Below are positions 48,588 through 56,894 of a stretch of 64,000 nucleotides of DNA, in pieces (within the stretch, counting starts at the first letter, position 1; each line of letters starts with the position of its first letter). This DNA comes from Salinibacter pepae. Lineage in GTDB: Bacteria; Bacteroidota; Rhodothermia; Rhodothermales; Salinibacteraceae. The DNA lies in contig NZ_CAMTTE010000001.1 in assembly GCF_947077775.1 (NCBI RefSeq), forward strand, positions 3,314,501 to 3,378,500. Direction: 5' to 3'. A program made the translations under genes and the position numbers. The notes beneath the pieces were generated by a model. It was not told where the DNA came from. It saw only the letters and a program-made list of their open reading frames with translations, and did no database searches.

Positions 48588-49747
48588 GACTTCCCCTACC
48601 GGACGACGACGAACCGCCGGGCCAACACCAGGCCCGCGACCAGCGGGCCCTGATCGGCCTCTCGCTCGTGCCGGGGGTGGGTCCCCAGCGGCTCCGGGCC
48701 CTCCTGGCGGCCTTTGAAACCCCCACTGCGATCTTTCGGGCCTCGCGGTCGACCCTGACGCAGGTGGACGGGGTGGGCGACCAGACCGCCGAGGCCATTC
48801 TCACGTTCGACGACCGGGCGGCGGTGCAGCGGGAGATGACACGGGCCGACGACCTGGACGCGTCGCTCGTCTCGCCGTGGGACGCGCGCTTCCCCGATCG
48901 CCTCCGCGAAATCTACGACCCGCCCGCGTTCCTGTGGATGCGGGGCACGCTGCCCGAGGGCGACCGCCCAATGGTAACGGTCGTGGGCACCCGCCGCTGC
49001 ACGGACTACGGGCGGACCCAGGCGCATCACTTTGGGGCCGAGCTGGCCCGCCGCGGCTTTACGGTGGTGAGCGGGCTGGCCTACGGCATCGATGCCGCCG
49101 CGCACAAGGGCGCGCTCGACGCCGGGGGGCGCACGATTGCGGTCCTCGGGTCGGGGGTCGGCCGCATCTATCCGAAGAAGCACACGGCCCTCGCGGAGCG
49201 GATCACCGAACACGGGGCGGTGCTGTCCGAGTACGGGCTCGACGCGGAGCCGGACGCGCCCCACTTCCCGGAGCGGAACCGCATCCTGAGCGGGCTCGCC
49301 CTGGGCACGCTCGTGGTGGAGTCGTACTCGGAAGGCGGGGCCCTCATTACGGCCCGCCTGGCGCTGGAGCAGAACCGAGAAGTGTTCGCCGTGCCGGGCG
49401 CCATCACGAAGGACTCCAGCCGGGGGACCAACCGGCTCATCCAGAAGGGCCACGCCAAGCTGGTGATGGGGATGGACGACCTGCTGGAGGAGCTTCCGGC
49501 GATGACGGTAGAGGAGCCCGGCGACGTGGACGCGAACACCGTGGCCACCGGGGCTGGGCCCGACCCCGACGACCTGTCGGGCGACGCAAAGGTGCTGTAC
49601 GACGCCCTGTCGGACACGCCCGTTCACGTCGACGCGCTGTGCGAGGAAACGGGCCTCGACCCGTCGTCGGTGCTCCCCACTCTTCTCGAGCTGGAGTTCA
49701 AGGGCCTCGTCCGTCAGCTCGCGGGCAAGCAATTTCGGCGCTCGTAA
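48584..49747 (+). CDS. dprA: DNA-processing protein DprA
   Basis: 387 residues, starting at an ATGA overlap with obgE. DprA loads RecA onto incoming single-stranded DNA during natural transformation. The N-terminal HhH-like region (LIGLSLVPGVGPQRLRALL) is followed by the Rossmann-like domain: VTVVGTRRCTDYGR, VSGLAYGIDAAAHKGALDAGGRTIAVLGSG, FPERNRILSGLALGTLVVES and REVFAVPGAITKDSSRGTN. A C-terminal winged helix (VHVDALCEETGLDPSSVLPTLLELEFKGLVRQLAGKQF) is present. The comEA-like gene is also in this window. Confidence 0.96.
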   Translation: MRLPLPDDDEPPGQHQARDQRALIGLSLVPGVGPQRLRALLAAFETPTAIFRASRSTLTQVDGVGDQTAEAILTFDDRAAVQREMTRADDLDASLVSPWDARFPDRLREIYDPPAFLWMRGTLPEGDRPMVTVVGTRRCTDYGRTQAHHFGAELARRGFTVVSGLAYGIDAAAHKGALDAGGRTIAVLGSGVGRIYPKKHTALAERITEHGAVLSEYGLDAEPDAPHFPERNRILSGLALGTLVVESYSEGGALITARLALEQNREVFAVPGAITKDSSRGTNRLIQKGHAKLVMGMDDLLEELPAMTVEEPGDVDANTVATGAGPDPDDLSGDAKVLYDALSDTPVHVDALCEETGLDPSSVLPTLLELEFKGLVRQLAGKQFRRS

Positions 49748-49915
49748 ATTGGTGCTGCTCCGTCTTCAATGTTCCGTGCACAATATCGGATCTGACTCCC
49801 TGCGCCGGTCACGCCTCGCGTGTCAAAACGGCGCGCAGGTCGAGATGCGGCGAACGCCGGCGGGGAAGAACACGTGGTAGTGTCGTTGCTTCTTCGCAAA
49901 GGGACCCCGCTCTCC

Positions 49916-51052
49916 ATGACCCCCGAAGCGCTCCGGAGCCACTACCCCCACACCGAGCACCAGACCTACCTCAACCACGCGGCGGTGAGCCCCATGAGCC
50001 GGCCGGTGCGTGAGGCCATCGACGCGTACGTGGGCGAACGGCACGGGGCCGACCCCGACGCCCCGATTGCCAACTTCGAGTCCTTCTTTCCGGTGATGGA
50101 GGAGACGAAGGAGCGGCTGGCGAGGGTCCTCGGCACCGACTCGGCCCGCGTCGAGTTTGTCCCCAACACCTCCGCCGGCCTCAACGTGCTCGCCCGCGGG
50201 CTCGATTGGGAGGCGGGCGACCGCATTGCCGTGCCCGACGGCGCCTTCCCAACCAACGTGTATCCGTTCCTAAACCTGGAGGCCGAAGGGGTCGAGGTGG
50301 ACTTCGTGCCGACCGAGGAAGGGGCGTACACCGTCGACGACGTGGCGGACACCCTCCGGCCCGAGACGCGGGTGCTGAGTGTGTCCTGGGTGCACTTCCT
50401 CTCGGGCTTTCGGGCCGACCTGGCGGCGCTCGGCGCGCTCTGCGAAAAGCACGACGTGATCTTCTGCGTGGATGCCATCCAGGGGCTCGGCGCGCTCCAG
50501 ATCGACGTGGAGGCGGCGGGCATCGACTTTTTGACCGCCGGCGGGCACAAGTGGCTGATGGCCGCGCAGGGGATCGGCGTGCTGTACTGCGCCGAGGCCT
50601 TGCAGGACCACCTCCGTCCGCCGACGGGCTGGCTCCACGGGCCGGTCGACTGGGAGCACCTCGACGAGTACGAGCTCACGTTCCACGACGACGCCCGCCA
50701 GTTCCGGACCGGCACCCTGAACAGCGTCGGCGTGGCGGCCCTGCACGCCGCGCTCGGGCTCTACCTTGAGGCCGGCCCGGAGTGGTGTGAGGAACGGGTC
50801 CTCTCGCTGTCGGGAACCCTCGCGGACGAGCTGAGCGACCGCGGACTGCCCCGCTACGGCACCGACGACCCGGCCCACGCGAGCGGCATCGTGACGATTG
50901 CGCCGGATGCCCCGGAGGCCCTGTTTGAGCACCTGAAGGCCCACGGCATCACGGGCGCCCTCCGCAACCGGAAGCTGCGCCTTGCGCCGACGTATTACAA
51001 CGATGACGCTGACCTCGGCGCTATTCTCGACGCTGTTGACTCGTTCCGGTGA
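49916..51052 (+). CDS. Aminotransferase class V family protein
   Basis: 378 residues from the ATG at 49916; the frame opens at 49820 but the earlier residues are unlike the family. Fold-type I PLP enzyme: QTYLNHAAVSPMSRPVREAI at the N-terminus, FVPNTSAGLNVLARGLDWEAGD, SVSWVHFLSGFRADLAALG, FCVDAIQGLGALQID (Asp binding the PLP ring nitrogen), and the PLP-lysine in TAGGHKWLMAAQGIGVLY. Class V includes cysteine desulfurases and kynureninase-like enzymes; no catalytic Cys loop typical of SufS is seen, so substrate is open. Confidence 0.92.
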   Translation: MTPEALRSHYPHTEHQTYLNHAAVSPMSRPVREAIDAYVGERHGADPDAPIANFESFFPVMEETKERLARVLGTDSARVEFVPNTSAGLNVLARGLDWEAGDRIAVPDGAFPTNVYPFLNLEAEGVEVDFVPTEEGAYTVDDVADTLRPETRVLSVSWVHFLSGFRADLAALGALCEKHDVIFCVDAIQGLGALQIDVEAAGIDFLTAGGHKWLMAAQGIGVLYCAEALQDHLRPPTGWLHGPVDWEHLDEYELTFHDDARQFRTGTLNSVGVAALHAALGLYLEAGPEWCEERVLSLSGTLADELSDRGLPRYGTDDPAHASGIVTIAPDAPEALFEHLKAHGITGALRNRKLRLAPTYYNDDADLGAILDAVDSFR

Positions 51053-51086
51053 GAGGAAGCATGGACGGACGGTCGCTGCCCCGTGA

Positions 51087-51155
51087 TGCGTGACGCGTGA
51101 TCGGCGAGCCGCTCCCCGTTTTCATGCTTCACTCTTCATGCTTTACGCTTCACGC
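51087..51155. repeat. GCGTGA/TCACGC-rich intergenic repeat
   Basis: In the 126-base spacer before the RluA-family gene the sequence runs TGATGCGTGACGCGTGATC and then CATGCTTCACTCTTCATGC and TTTACGCTTCACGC. The halves are rough complements of each other. It resembles the other TGCGT-rich intergenic segments at 25750 and 63094. Confidence 0.6.
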
Positions 51156-51178
51156 ACAGTAGGGACATAGGGCAGGTC

Positions 51179-52309
51179 ATGACACAGACGCCGGACGCAT
51201 TTGACCCAGCTGACTACGAGGCCGACGTCCGTCGGGAGGAGAACGTCGTTGAGGTCGTCGTGCCGGAGACCGAAACCGGCGGGCCGCGCATCGACAAGTA
51301 CCTCACGCGCTTCTACCCCGAGGCCTCCCGTACCAAGATTCAGCGGGCGATTAAAAAAGGGCACCTCAAGGTGAACGGGGCGGACGTCAAAAAGTCGTAC
51401 CCGGTGGCGCCGGGGGATGAGATTGTCTTTCGGCTCATTCGCAAGCCGCCGATGCGGGCGGAGCCGGAGGCGATTCCGCTCGACGTCGTGTACGAGGATG
51501 AGGATCTCCTCGTGGTCAACAAGCCGGCGGGCATGGTCGTGCATCCGGCGCCGGGCCACCGGTCGGGCACGCTCGTGCACGCCCTGCTCCACCACGTGGA
51601 CGGGGGGACGGTGGCCGCGGACGATGCACGGGAGGCGGTGTCGGAAGACGACGTTGGCCTTTCCCTGGTCAATGCGCTTCCGGAGTCGCCGGACCATCCG
51701 GTCGTACGGCCCGGCATCGTGCACCGGCTCGACAAGGGCACGTCCGGCCTGCTGGTCGTGGCGAAGCGGGGCCGCGCCCACCAGCCGTTGGCCGAGCAAT
51801 TCAAAGCCCATACGGTGGACCGGCGGTACCGGGCAGTCGTCTGGGGACGCCTTGCCCCTCCGGACGGGACGATCGAGGGGGCCATCGGGCGGGATCCGCA
51901 CCATCGCCAGCGCATGGCGGTCGTGCCCGACGAGAAGGGCAAGCGGGCCCGGACGCACTACGAGACCGTAGAGGCCCACGCCCATACGTCCGTCGTGGAG
52001 TTCGAGCTGGAGACCGGGCGCACCCACCAGATCCGGGTCCACGCCCGCGCCCAGGGGCACCCGCTCCTCGGCGACCCGAAGTACGGCGGGCAGCGGGTCC
52101 GGTACGGGACGCAGAGCGGGAAGCGCCGGGCCTTTTACGATCAGCTCTTCAGGACGCTTCCTCATCCCGCGCTTCATGCGTATCGCATTGGCTTCGACCA
52201 TCCCACCATGGGGGAGCGCCTCCGGTTCGAGGCCGATCCGCCCCCGGCGTGGCGCCGCGTCCTGCGCGCGTTGAGACGGAAGGAGGGAGCAGGGACGACG
52301 GACCCGTGA
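51179..52309 (+). CDS. rluD: RluA-family 23S rRNA pseudouridine synthase
   Basis: 376 residues. N-terminal S4 domain (RIDKYLTRFYPEASRTKIQRAIKKGHLKVNG), then the pseudouridine synthase core: DEDLLVVNKPAGMVVHPAPGH, PGIVHRLDKGTSGLLVVAK with the catalytic Asp, HTVDRRYRAVVWG, and TGRTHQIRVHARAQGHPLLGDPKYGG. S4 plus length favours the RluD type (large-subunit helix 69) over RluA or RluC, but this is not certain. An insertion of about 30 acidic residues (DGGTVAADDAREAVSED) lies before the catalytic loop. Leader contains the repeat at 51087-51155. Confidence 0.92.
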   Translation: MTQTPDAFDPADYEADVRREENVVEVVVPETETGGPRIDKYLTRFYPEASRTKIQRAIKKGHLKVNGADVKKSYPVAPGDEIVFRLIRKPPMRAEPEAIPLDVVYEDEDLLVVNKPAGMVVHPAPGHRSGTLVHALLHHVDGGTVAADDAREAVSEDDVGLSLVNALPESPDHPVVRPGIVHRLDKGTSGLLVVAKRGRAHQPLAEQFKAHTVDRRYRAVVWGRLAPPDGTIEGAIGRDPHHRQRMAVVPDEKGKRARTHYETVEAHAHTSVVEFELETGRTHQIRVHARAQGHPLLGDPKYGGQRVRYGTQSGKRRAFYDQLFRTLPHPALHAYRIGFDHPTMGERLRFEADPPPAWRRVLRALRRKEGAGTTDP

Positions 52310-52575
52310 CCCAGGCTTTACGAAAAGAGAAACGTTACAGGCCTGCGGACTTGCGAGGCATCTCGCGGAGAAACAAAGGGCCCCACCCTTTGATACGGCA
52401 TCGTGAACTTTTGGCTCTGCTTACAGCGTTGGTATCCCGAATAATCACCGGGCATGCCGGTGGAGGCTCTCCTCTTCCGTACTGATTCTACACAGGTCGT
52501 GCCACAGGTCCGTCCCGTCCCCACCGAGGTGGGGAGTGAACGACAGCCCTGCACTGCACGGGAGGCTCGCTGCCG

Positions 52576-53076
52576 ATGAACGGGCATGTTCTCGTGCTAA
52601 ACCAGGACTACAGCGCCCTCACCGTCTGCAGCGTGCAGCGGGCCGTCGTGCTCATGCACCTGCAGAAGGTCCACCTCGTGGAATCGGCGGACGATCAGTA
52701 CGTGCGTTCGCCGAGCGTGGAGCTGCCGTGGCCAAGCATCGTGCGGCTGAAGCAGTACGCCAACGTCCCGTACAAGCGGGTCATGCTCTCCCGCAAGAAC
52801 GTCCTCAAGCGGGACCGCAACACGTGTCAGTACTGCGGGGCCCAGAGCAACCTGACCATCGACCACGTGGTGCCCAAGTCGCGGGGCGGGCGCGACACGT
52901 GGGAGAACCTCGTGGCGGCCTGCGTCACCTGCAACAATCAGAAGGGAGACTCGACGCCCGAGGAGGCAGACATGGAACTGGCACGCCAGCCGTTCCGGCC
53001 CAGCTACGTGATGTTTCTGCGGGACTTCGCCGGCGAGATCGAGGACACCTGGAAGCCGTACCTCTTTTTGTCATAA
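52576..53076 (+). CDS. HNH endonuclease family protein
   Basis: 166 residues. HNH fold: RDRNTCQYCGAQSNLTIDHVVPKSRGGRDTWENLVAACVTCNNQKGD, with the CxxC zinc knuckle pairs, the catalytic DHVVP His and the N-H block. N-terminal 90 residues (VLVLNQDYSALTVCSVQRAVVLMHLQKVHLVE) are conserved in a widespread single-gene family that is not attached to mobile elements. Its true cellular role is not clear. A 265-base leader precedes it, with a short GC hairpin (CCCCACC/GGTGGGG near 52540) and no visible gene. Confidence 0.9.
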   Translation: MNGHVLVLNQDYSALTVCSVQRAVVLMHLQKVHLVESADDQYVRSPSVELPWPSIVRLKQYANVPYKRVMLSRKNVLKRDRNTCQYCGAQSNLTIDHVVPKSRGGRDTWENLVAACVTCNNQKGDSTPEEADMELARQPFRPSYVMFLRDFAGEIEDTWKPYLFLS

Positions 53077-53211
53077 AGCGGTTTCTGTCATGAAGCGGAC
53101 CAGGGGCGACTTTTCACGCACAATCCCCGACGCCCCCCGATCGACCGTAGGCCGCCACCGTACAGACCCACTCCCTACCCCGTTCCCTCTCGTTAGGTCA
53201 ACTCGCTTCCG

Positions 53212-53736
53212 ATGATCCGCTGGATTGCCCGTGCTGCCTGGCTTGTCCCCGTCCTGATGGTGGTGCTGTCGCTGCACCAGGGGAAGGTGGCGTACGACCT
53301 GCACAGCACCAAGACCCAGGGCACCACGGCCACCGCAAAGGTCCAGACGGTTCACGCCTCGAACCGGACGCAGGTGACGTACGACTACGTGAGCCTCCGC
53401 GTCCCCATGCCCGACGGCTCTACGCTCACGCGAGAACGGCTCTCGCTCCCCCACGGCATCGTGCCCGCCCTCAAGGGACGAGAAACCCTGCAGGTGCGGG
53501 TGATGTCGGGGGGCAGCCGGTCCATCGTGGTGACGGAGGCCATCAATTCGACGCCGGTCGTGGACACCCAAATCCGGATCGCCGGGATCAACGGCCTCAT
53601 GAGCTTCGGGGCGGCCCTGCTCTTCGGCATCGTCATTTGGTTCTGGAACCGAAGCCTGCGCCGAGACGGGGACCCGGCGGAACGCGGACTCACGGAGGCC
53701 GACCCCAACCACCCGGCGCGGCAGGTGGTGCGGTAG
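53212..53736 (+). CDS. DUF3592-like two-pass membrane protein
   Basis: 174 residues. Hydrophobic segments at about 5-20 and 122-144 flank a soluble beta-rich region (TATAKVQTVHAS, VTYDYVSLRVPMPDGSTLTRERLSL, LQVRVMSGGSRSIVV), the arrangement of DUF3592 proteins. Function unknown. Ends with a short charged cytoplasmic tail. Convergent with the M56 gene. Confidence 0.75.
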   Translation: MIRWIARAAWLVPVLMVVLSLHQGKVAYDLHSTKTQGTTATAKVQTVHASNRTQVTYDYVSLRVPMPDGSTLTRERLSLPHGIVPALKGRETLQVRVMSGGSRSIVVTEAINSTPVVDTQIRIAGINGLMSFGAALLFGIVIWFWNRSLRRDGDPAERGLTEADPNHPARQVVR

Positions 53737-53751
53737 AGCGTGGACGACAGT

Positions 53752-53786
53752 GGAAAAAGTGCCGAGTTCTACAATGGAGACTCGGC
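53752..53786 (-). terminator. Intrinsic terminator of the M56/BlaI operon
   Basis: On the minus strand GCCGAGT and ACTCGGC (7 bp, 12-base loop) are followed by ACTTTTTCC. It lies 42 bases past the M56 stop. Confidence 0.75.
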
Positions 53787-53827
53787 GCCTCTGCGTGTGG
53801 AGGTCGCGACGGATCCGTGGTGGGGCC

Positions 53828-55534
53828 TCACACCGCCGGCTTGATGTAGACCATCTGGAGGTCAAGTGCCCTGAGGCGGGCCTCGGCGGCGTCAACGCGG
53901 TCGCCGGGCGCCCCGTCGGCATAGATGAGTGCAGCCCGGGCGGCATCCGCGGTGATGCGCTGGCGGACCGCGTCGGTCAAGCTGGACATCTCTACCGGTT
54001 CGTCGTCGATGAGGAGACGGCCCTCCTCGTTCATGAGGACGCGGACACGTTGAATCCCGGCCTTCTTGAAGAGGCGACCGCTGGCGTCTGTCCTAGACGA
54101 CGGACTGGACGCAGTGGCATCGCTACCGGATCCATTTACTGCCCCGCCGGATGCGTTGGGGAGCCGGAAGGTGACCGGCAGCGACATCTGGACCTTCACC
54201 GGCTCGCCGTCCTGCCGGCCCGGGCTGAACGCCTGCTGCTTGACCGCTTCGAGGGCGGCCTCATTTAACTGCTCGTGCACGCCCCGGGCAACGGTCGGAT
54301 TCGTTACGGCACCGTCCTTGTCGACGATGAACTGGACGATCACCCGGCCCTCAATCCCGGCCTCCTTGGCCATTTCAGGGTACTGGATGGACTTCTGGAG
54401 GGCCTTCATGCCCCCAGAGAGTTCGGGCGGGTCCTCGGCGACCATGTAAACCTCACCGTCGTCACCGGTGGCTGAAGAAGAGGACTCCGCGGTGGTGGAA
54501 GCCTCCGGTGACGGGGAGGGCCCGACGCTATCGGAGCAGGCCACCAGGCCGAGCGTGAGGCCGACCCCGACCACCACGAGGGCGGCGCCCAGGGCGAGGC
54601 GGGAGGAGAGAAACGAGGGCATCGAGGAGCGCATGGCGGAAAGTCGGTCGATGAGGGAAGAGGGCGATTCGGAGAGGGAAAGGGCACTGAGGCGCGGAGA
54701 GGAGGCCCGGTCCGCGAAGGCCGTCAGGAGGCGGGCGTAATCGCCCACGGGCGTCTCCCCGTCGTCGAGGACGGCCGCGTCGCAGGCCCGCTCCCGCGCC
54801 TCGTCAATCTGCCGCCGGAGACGGCCCACGAGCGGGTGCGCGGCGAACAGGGCGGCCACGAATCGCTCGAGCAGCTGCGCGCAGTCGTCCCAGCGGCGGA
54901 CGTGGATGAGCTCGTGGCGGAGGGTCATGCGGAGGTCCGTCGTCGCCTCTGCGAGCCGATCTGGCACCAGAATCATGGGGGGGAGGCCGCCAAGTGTCAT
55001 GGGCACGGCCGCGTCTGCGGAAGAGCAGACCTGGACCGGGCGACGGACGCCGAGCCGCTCCTGAAGGCGATCCGCCTCGGCGTCCAGGGACGGTGTCGTC
55101 GTCTCTAATTCCCGCCGCACGCGCCCCACGGCTGCGACCCCCAGCGCAAGGCGCCCCAGACGAATCAGGCCGATTCCCAGGGCGCCGACGGTGAGGAGCC
55201 CGAGCGCGTGCATCCACGTCCATGAGCCGGCCGGGACCGATACGGGGCCCGTCTCGACCGCCGGCACCACGAGGGCCGACCGGGCAGGAAGCAGGGCGGA
55301 TTGTGAGGCGCCGGGCAGCATCTCGATGACGCAGACCACACCAAGACCGACCGGCAGGGCCGCAAGGAGGAGCTGCGAGAGGCGGTACTCCGCATTCGGG
55401 TGCAGCCGATCCGTCCACCGGAGGAGCGTCCAGAGAGGGAGCCCGAGGGCAGTCCATGCCAGAACCGGGCGCCACAGTGGATCGATCGTTGCCGTGCCGA
55501 GGGCGGAGAGCCCGTCAAGAATCATCTGCATCAT
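53828..55534 (-). CDS. M56 (BlaR1-type) peptidase fused to TonB and ExbD-like domains
   Basis: 568 residues. N-terminal membrane helices (about 25-40, 52-72, 108-136) and a zinc-peptidase domain with HELIH at 207-211 and a downstream Glu in DEARERACDAAV make an M56 peptidase. A further membrane segment (314-333) leads to a periplasmic TonB C-terminal-like domain (365-457: YPEMAKEAGIEGRVIVQFIVDKDGAV, AALEAVKQQAFSPGRQDGEPVKV). After a Ser/Gly linker the last 80 residues (VRVLMNEEGRLLIDDEPVEMSSL, AALIYADGAPGDRVDAAEARLRAL) look like the periplasmic part of ExbD/TolR. It overlaps BlaI by 20 bases: a BlaR1/BlaI-type signalling pair. Confidence 0.88.
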   Translation of the reverse strand: MMQMILDGLSALGTATIDPLWRPVLAWTALGLPLWTLLRWTDRLHPNAEYRLSQLLLAALPVGLGVVCVIEMLPGASQSALLPARSALVVPAVETGPVSVPAGSWTWMHALGLLTVGALGIGLIRLGRLALGVAAVGRVRRELETTTPSLDAEADRLQERLGVRRPVQVCSSADAAVPMTLGGLPPMILVPDRLAEATTDLRMTLRHELIHVRRWDDCAQLLERFVAALFAAHPLVGRLRRQIDEARERACDAAVLDDGETPVGDYARLLTAFADRASSPRLSALSLSESPSSLIDRLSAMRSSMPSFLSSRLALGAALVVVGVGLTLGLVACSDSVGPSPSPEASTTAESSSSATGDDGEVYMVAEDPPELSGGMKALQKSIQYPEMAKEAGIEGRVIVQFIVDKDGAVTNPTVARGVHEQLNEAALEAVKQQAFSPGRQDGEPVKVQMSLPVTFRLPNASGGAVNGSGSDATASSPSSRTDASGRLFKKAGIQRVRVLMNEEGRLLIDDEPVEMSSLTDAVRQRITADAARAALIYADGAPGDRVDAAEARLRALDLQMVYIKPAV

Positions 55535-55928
55535 CGGTCTCGGAGTCCTTCTCGTCGAGGGCGTCGATGAGGGCCTTGATCTCTTCCCGCTCGTCGTCGC
55601 TTAGGTCCTCCCGCCGCACGAGCGTCTGCACCAGGGCCGATGGGGAGCCCTGGAAAACCTTGTCCATGAGGCGCCGCAACAGGCTGTGCTGTACAGCGTC
55701 CGGGTCCTCCGCGGGCTGATAGACGTACGAGCGGCCCTCCTTGTGGTAGTTGAGGTAGTCTTTCTCGGCCAGGGTCTTGAGCACCGTCATGACGGTGGTG
55801 TACGCCACGTCGCGGTCCTCCAGGATGCGTTCGCGCACGTCGGCGACAGTGGCCTCGCCGAGGTCCCACACGTGATGGAGGACCTCCATTTCCGTTTCGC
55901 CGAGATGGGTCAGAGACTTTCGCTGCAT
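55515..55928 (-). CDS. BlaI/MecI-family transcriptional repressor
   Basis: 137 residues. Winged helix: LGETEMEVLHHVWDLGEATVADVRERILEDRDVAYTTVMTVLKTLAEKDYLNYHKEGRSYVYQP, followed by the dimerisation helices (HSLLRRLMDKVFQGS, LSDDEREEIKALIDAL). Repressors of this type are cleaved or released after signal from the M56 partner, whose gene overlaps its 3' end by 20 bases. The acidic tail (DEKDSETDDADDS) is a halophile-like extension. Candidate autoregulatory operator at 55951-55966. Confidence 0.94.
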   Translation of the reverse strand: MQRKSLTHLGETEMEVLHHVWDLGEATVADVRERILEDRDVAYTTVMTVLKTLAEKDYLNYHKEGRSYVYQPAEDPDAVQHSLLRRLMDKVFQGSPSALVQTLVRREDLSDDEREEIKALIDALDEKDSETDDADDS

Positions 55929-55950
55929 GGATCAGTGCCTTTTGGTTTAT

Positions 55951-55966
55951 TACTATCTTCTTAGTA
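55951..55966. promoter_or_regulatory. Candidate BlaI-family operator
   Basis: TACTA-N6-TAGTA, 23-38 bases upstream of the blaI start codon, overlapping a second TACTAC repeat that leads into TACGTA (55965-55973). BlaI/MecI proteins bind TACA/TGTA- or TACTA-like inverted repeats, so autoregulation is plausible. The match is by eye. Confidence 0.5.
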
Positions 55967-56027
55967 CTACGTAAGCCGTATTAATTCAAGCGTGTTTGTC
56001 GGGTATTCATATTGGGGCGGGTATCCG

Positions 56028-56741
56028 TCAGGAACGGGGCTGCTGGTCGACGGGGCCGGGTCGGTCGGGGTACAGGGACGCCAGTCGGTCCGGGTCGGTG
56101 CCCCACAGGTAGCGGCCCCACAGGTACAGGTTGAGGAGCTGCTGGCGGAGCGGGCCGTGGCGCCGAAACCGGCGGGCCGATGTCGTGACGGCTGCGTCCA
56201 AAAAACGAATCCCTCCGTGTCCCTGAAGCCGGGCGGCCAGCTCCAGGTCTTCGAAGAGGGGCCAGTCCGGGAAGCCGCCCACGGCCTCGAACGCCGACCG
56301 CTCCACGAACTGGCCCCGGTCGCCGAAGCAGAGACGAATCCACGGCCATCGGGTGCACCACGCGTAGAAGCGAAGAAGCGGCGTCGGGTCGTCGAAACAC
56401 AAACGAAACGTGCCGGCGATGGCATCCGGTGCGGCCAGGGCCCGCCGAATCCGAGATAGTCCGTTCGGGGGAAGCCGGGTGTCCGCGTGCAGAAAGAGAA
56501 GAATATCGCCGCTGCTGCGGTTGGCCCCGTGGTTCATCTGGGGCGCCCGGCCCCGTGGGGCCTGCAGGACGGTCGCGCCGCGGGCCTGTGCCACCGACCG
56601 AGTGTCGTCGGTAGACCCCCCGTCCGCGACCAGAATCTCAACGGGCCCCTCCTGGCGGCGGGCCTGGCGCAGCGTGGGGGCGATCGCGTCTTCCTCGTTC
56701 AGGGTCGGGATGATAATCGAGACGAGCCGTGGGGCAATCAC
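56028..56741 (-). CDS. Glycosyltransferase family 2 (TIGR04283-like)
   Basis: 237 residues. GT-A fold: SIIIPTLNEEDAIAPTLRQ, ILVADGGSTDDTRSVAQARGA, LLFLHADTRLPPNGL (metal-binding DxD), GRGQ-like segment GDRGQFVERSAFEAVGGFPDWPLFEDLELAARLQ. The ordering and short length fit TIGR04283, a group linked by annotation with arsenosugar synthesis, but the activity here is unproven. No adjacent arsenic gene is visible. It trails the guanidino-enzyme gene by 153 bases. Confidence 0.87.
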   Translation of the reverse strand: MIAPRLVSIIIPTLNEEDAIAPTLRQARRQEGPVEILVADGGSTDDTRSVAQARGATVLQAPRGRAPQMNHGANRSSGDILLFLHADTRLPPNGLSRIRRALAAPDAIAGTFRLCFDDPTPLLRFYAWCTRWPWIRLCFGDRGQFVERSAFEAVGGFPDWPLFEDLELAARLQGHGGIRFLDAAVTTSARRFRRHGPLRQQLLNLYLWGRYLWGTDPDRLASLYPDRPGPVDQQPRS

Positions 56742-56894
56742 GCCGACGCGGTCGGGCGTTGTGACAAAGGAGCGCTAGGGGCGTCGAGGCACCGAGGACA
56801 CGTATTGGTGCTGGGGGGCTGTTCTGGAGGCATCTCCCCACGCGTCCCACACTGTGCAGCCCCCTATGTTTGGGGCGCGACCCCCTATGTGCCC

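Noticed and set aside
52576-53076. HNH protein as a homing endonuclease or restriction enzyme
   Set aside because: It stands alone with no intron, intein or methylase partner, and its N-terminal half matches a widespread chromosomal family.
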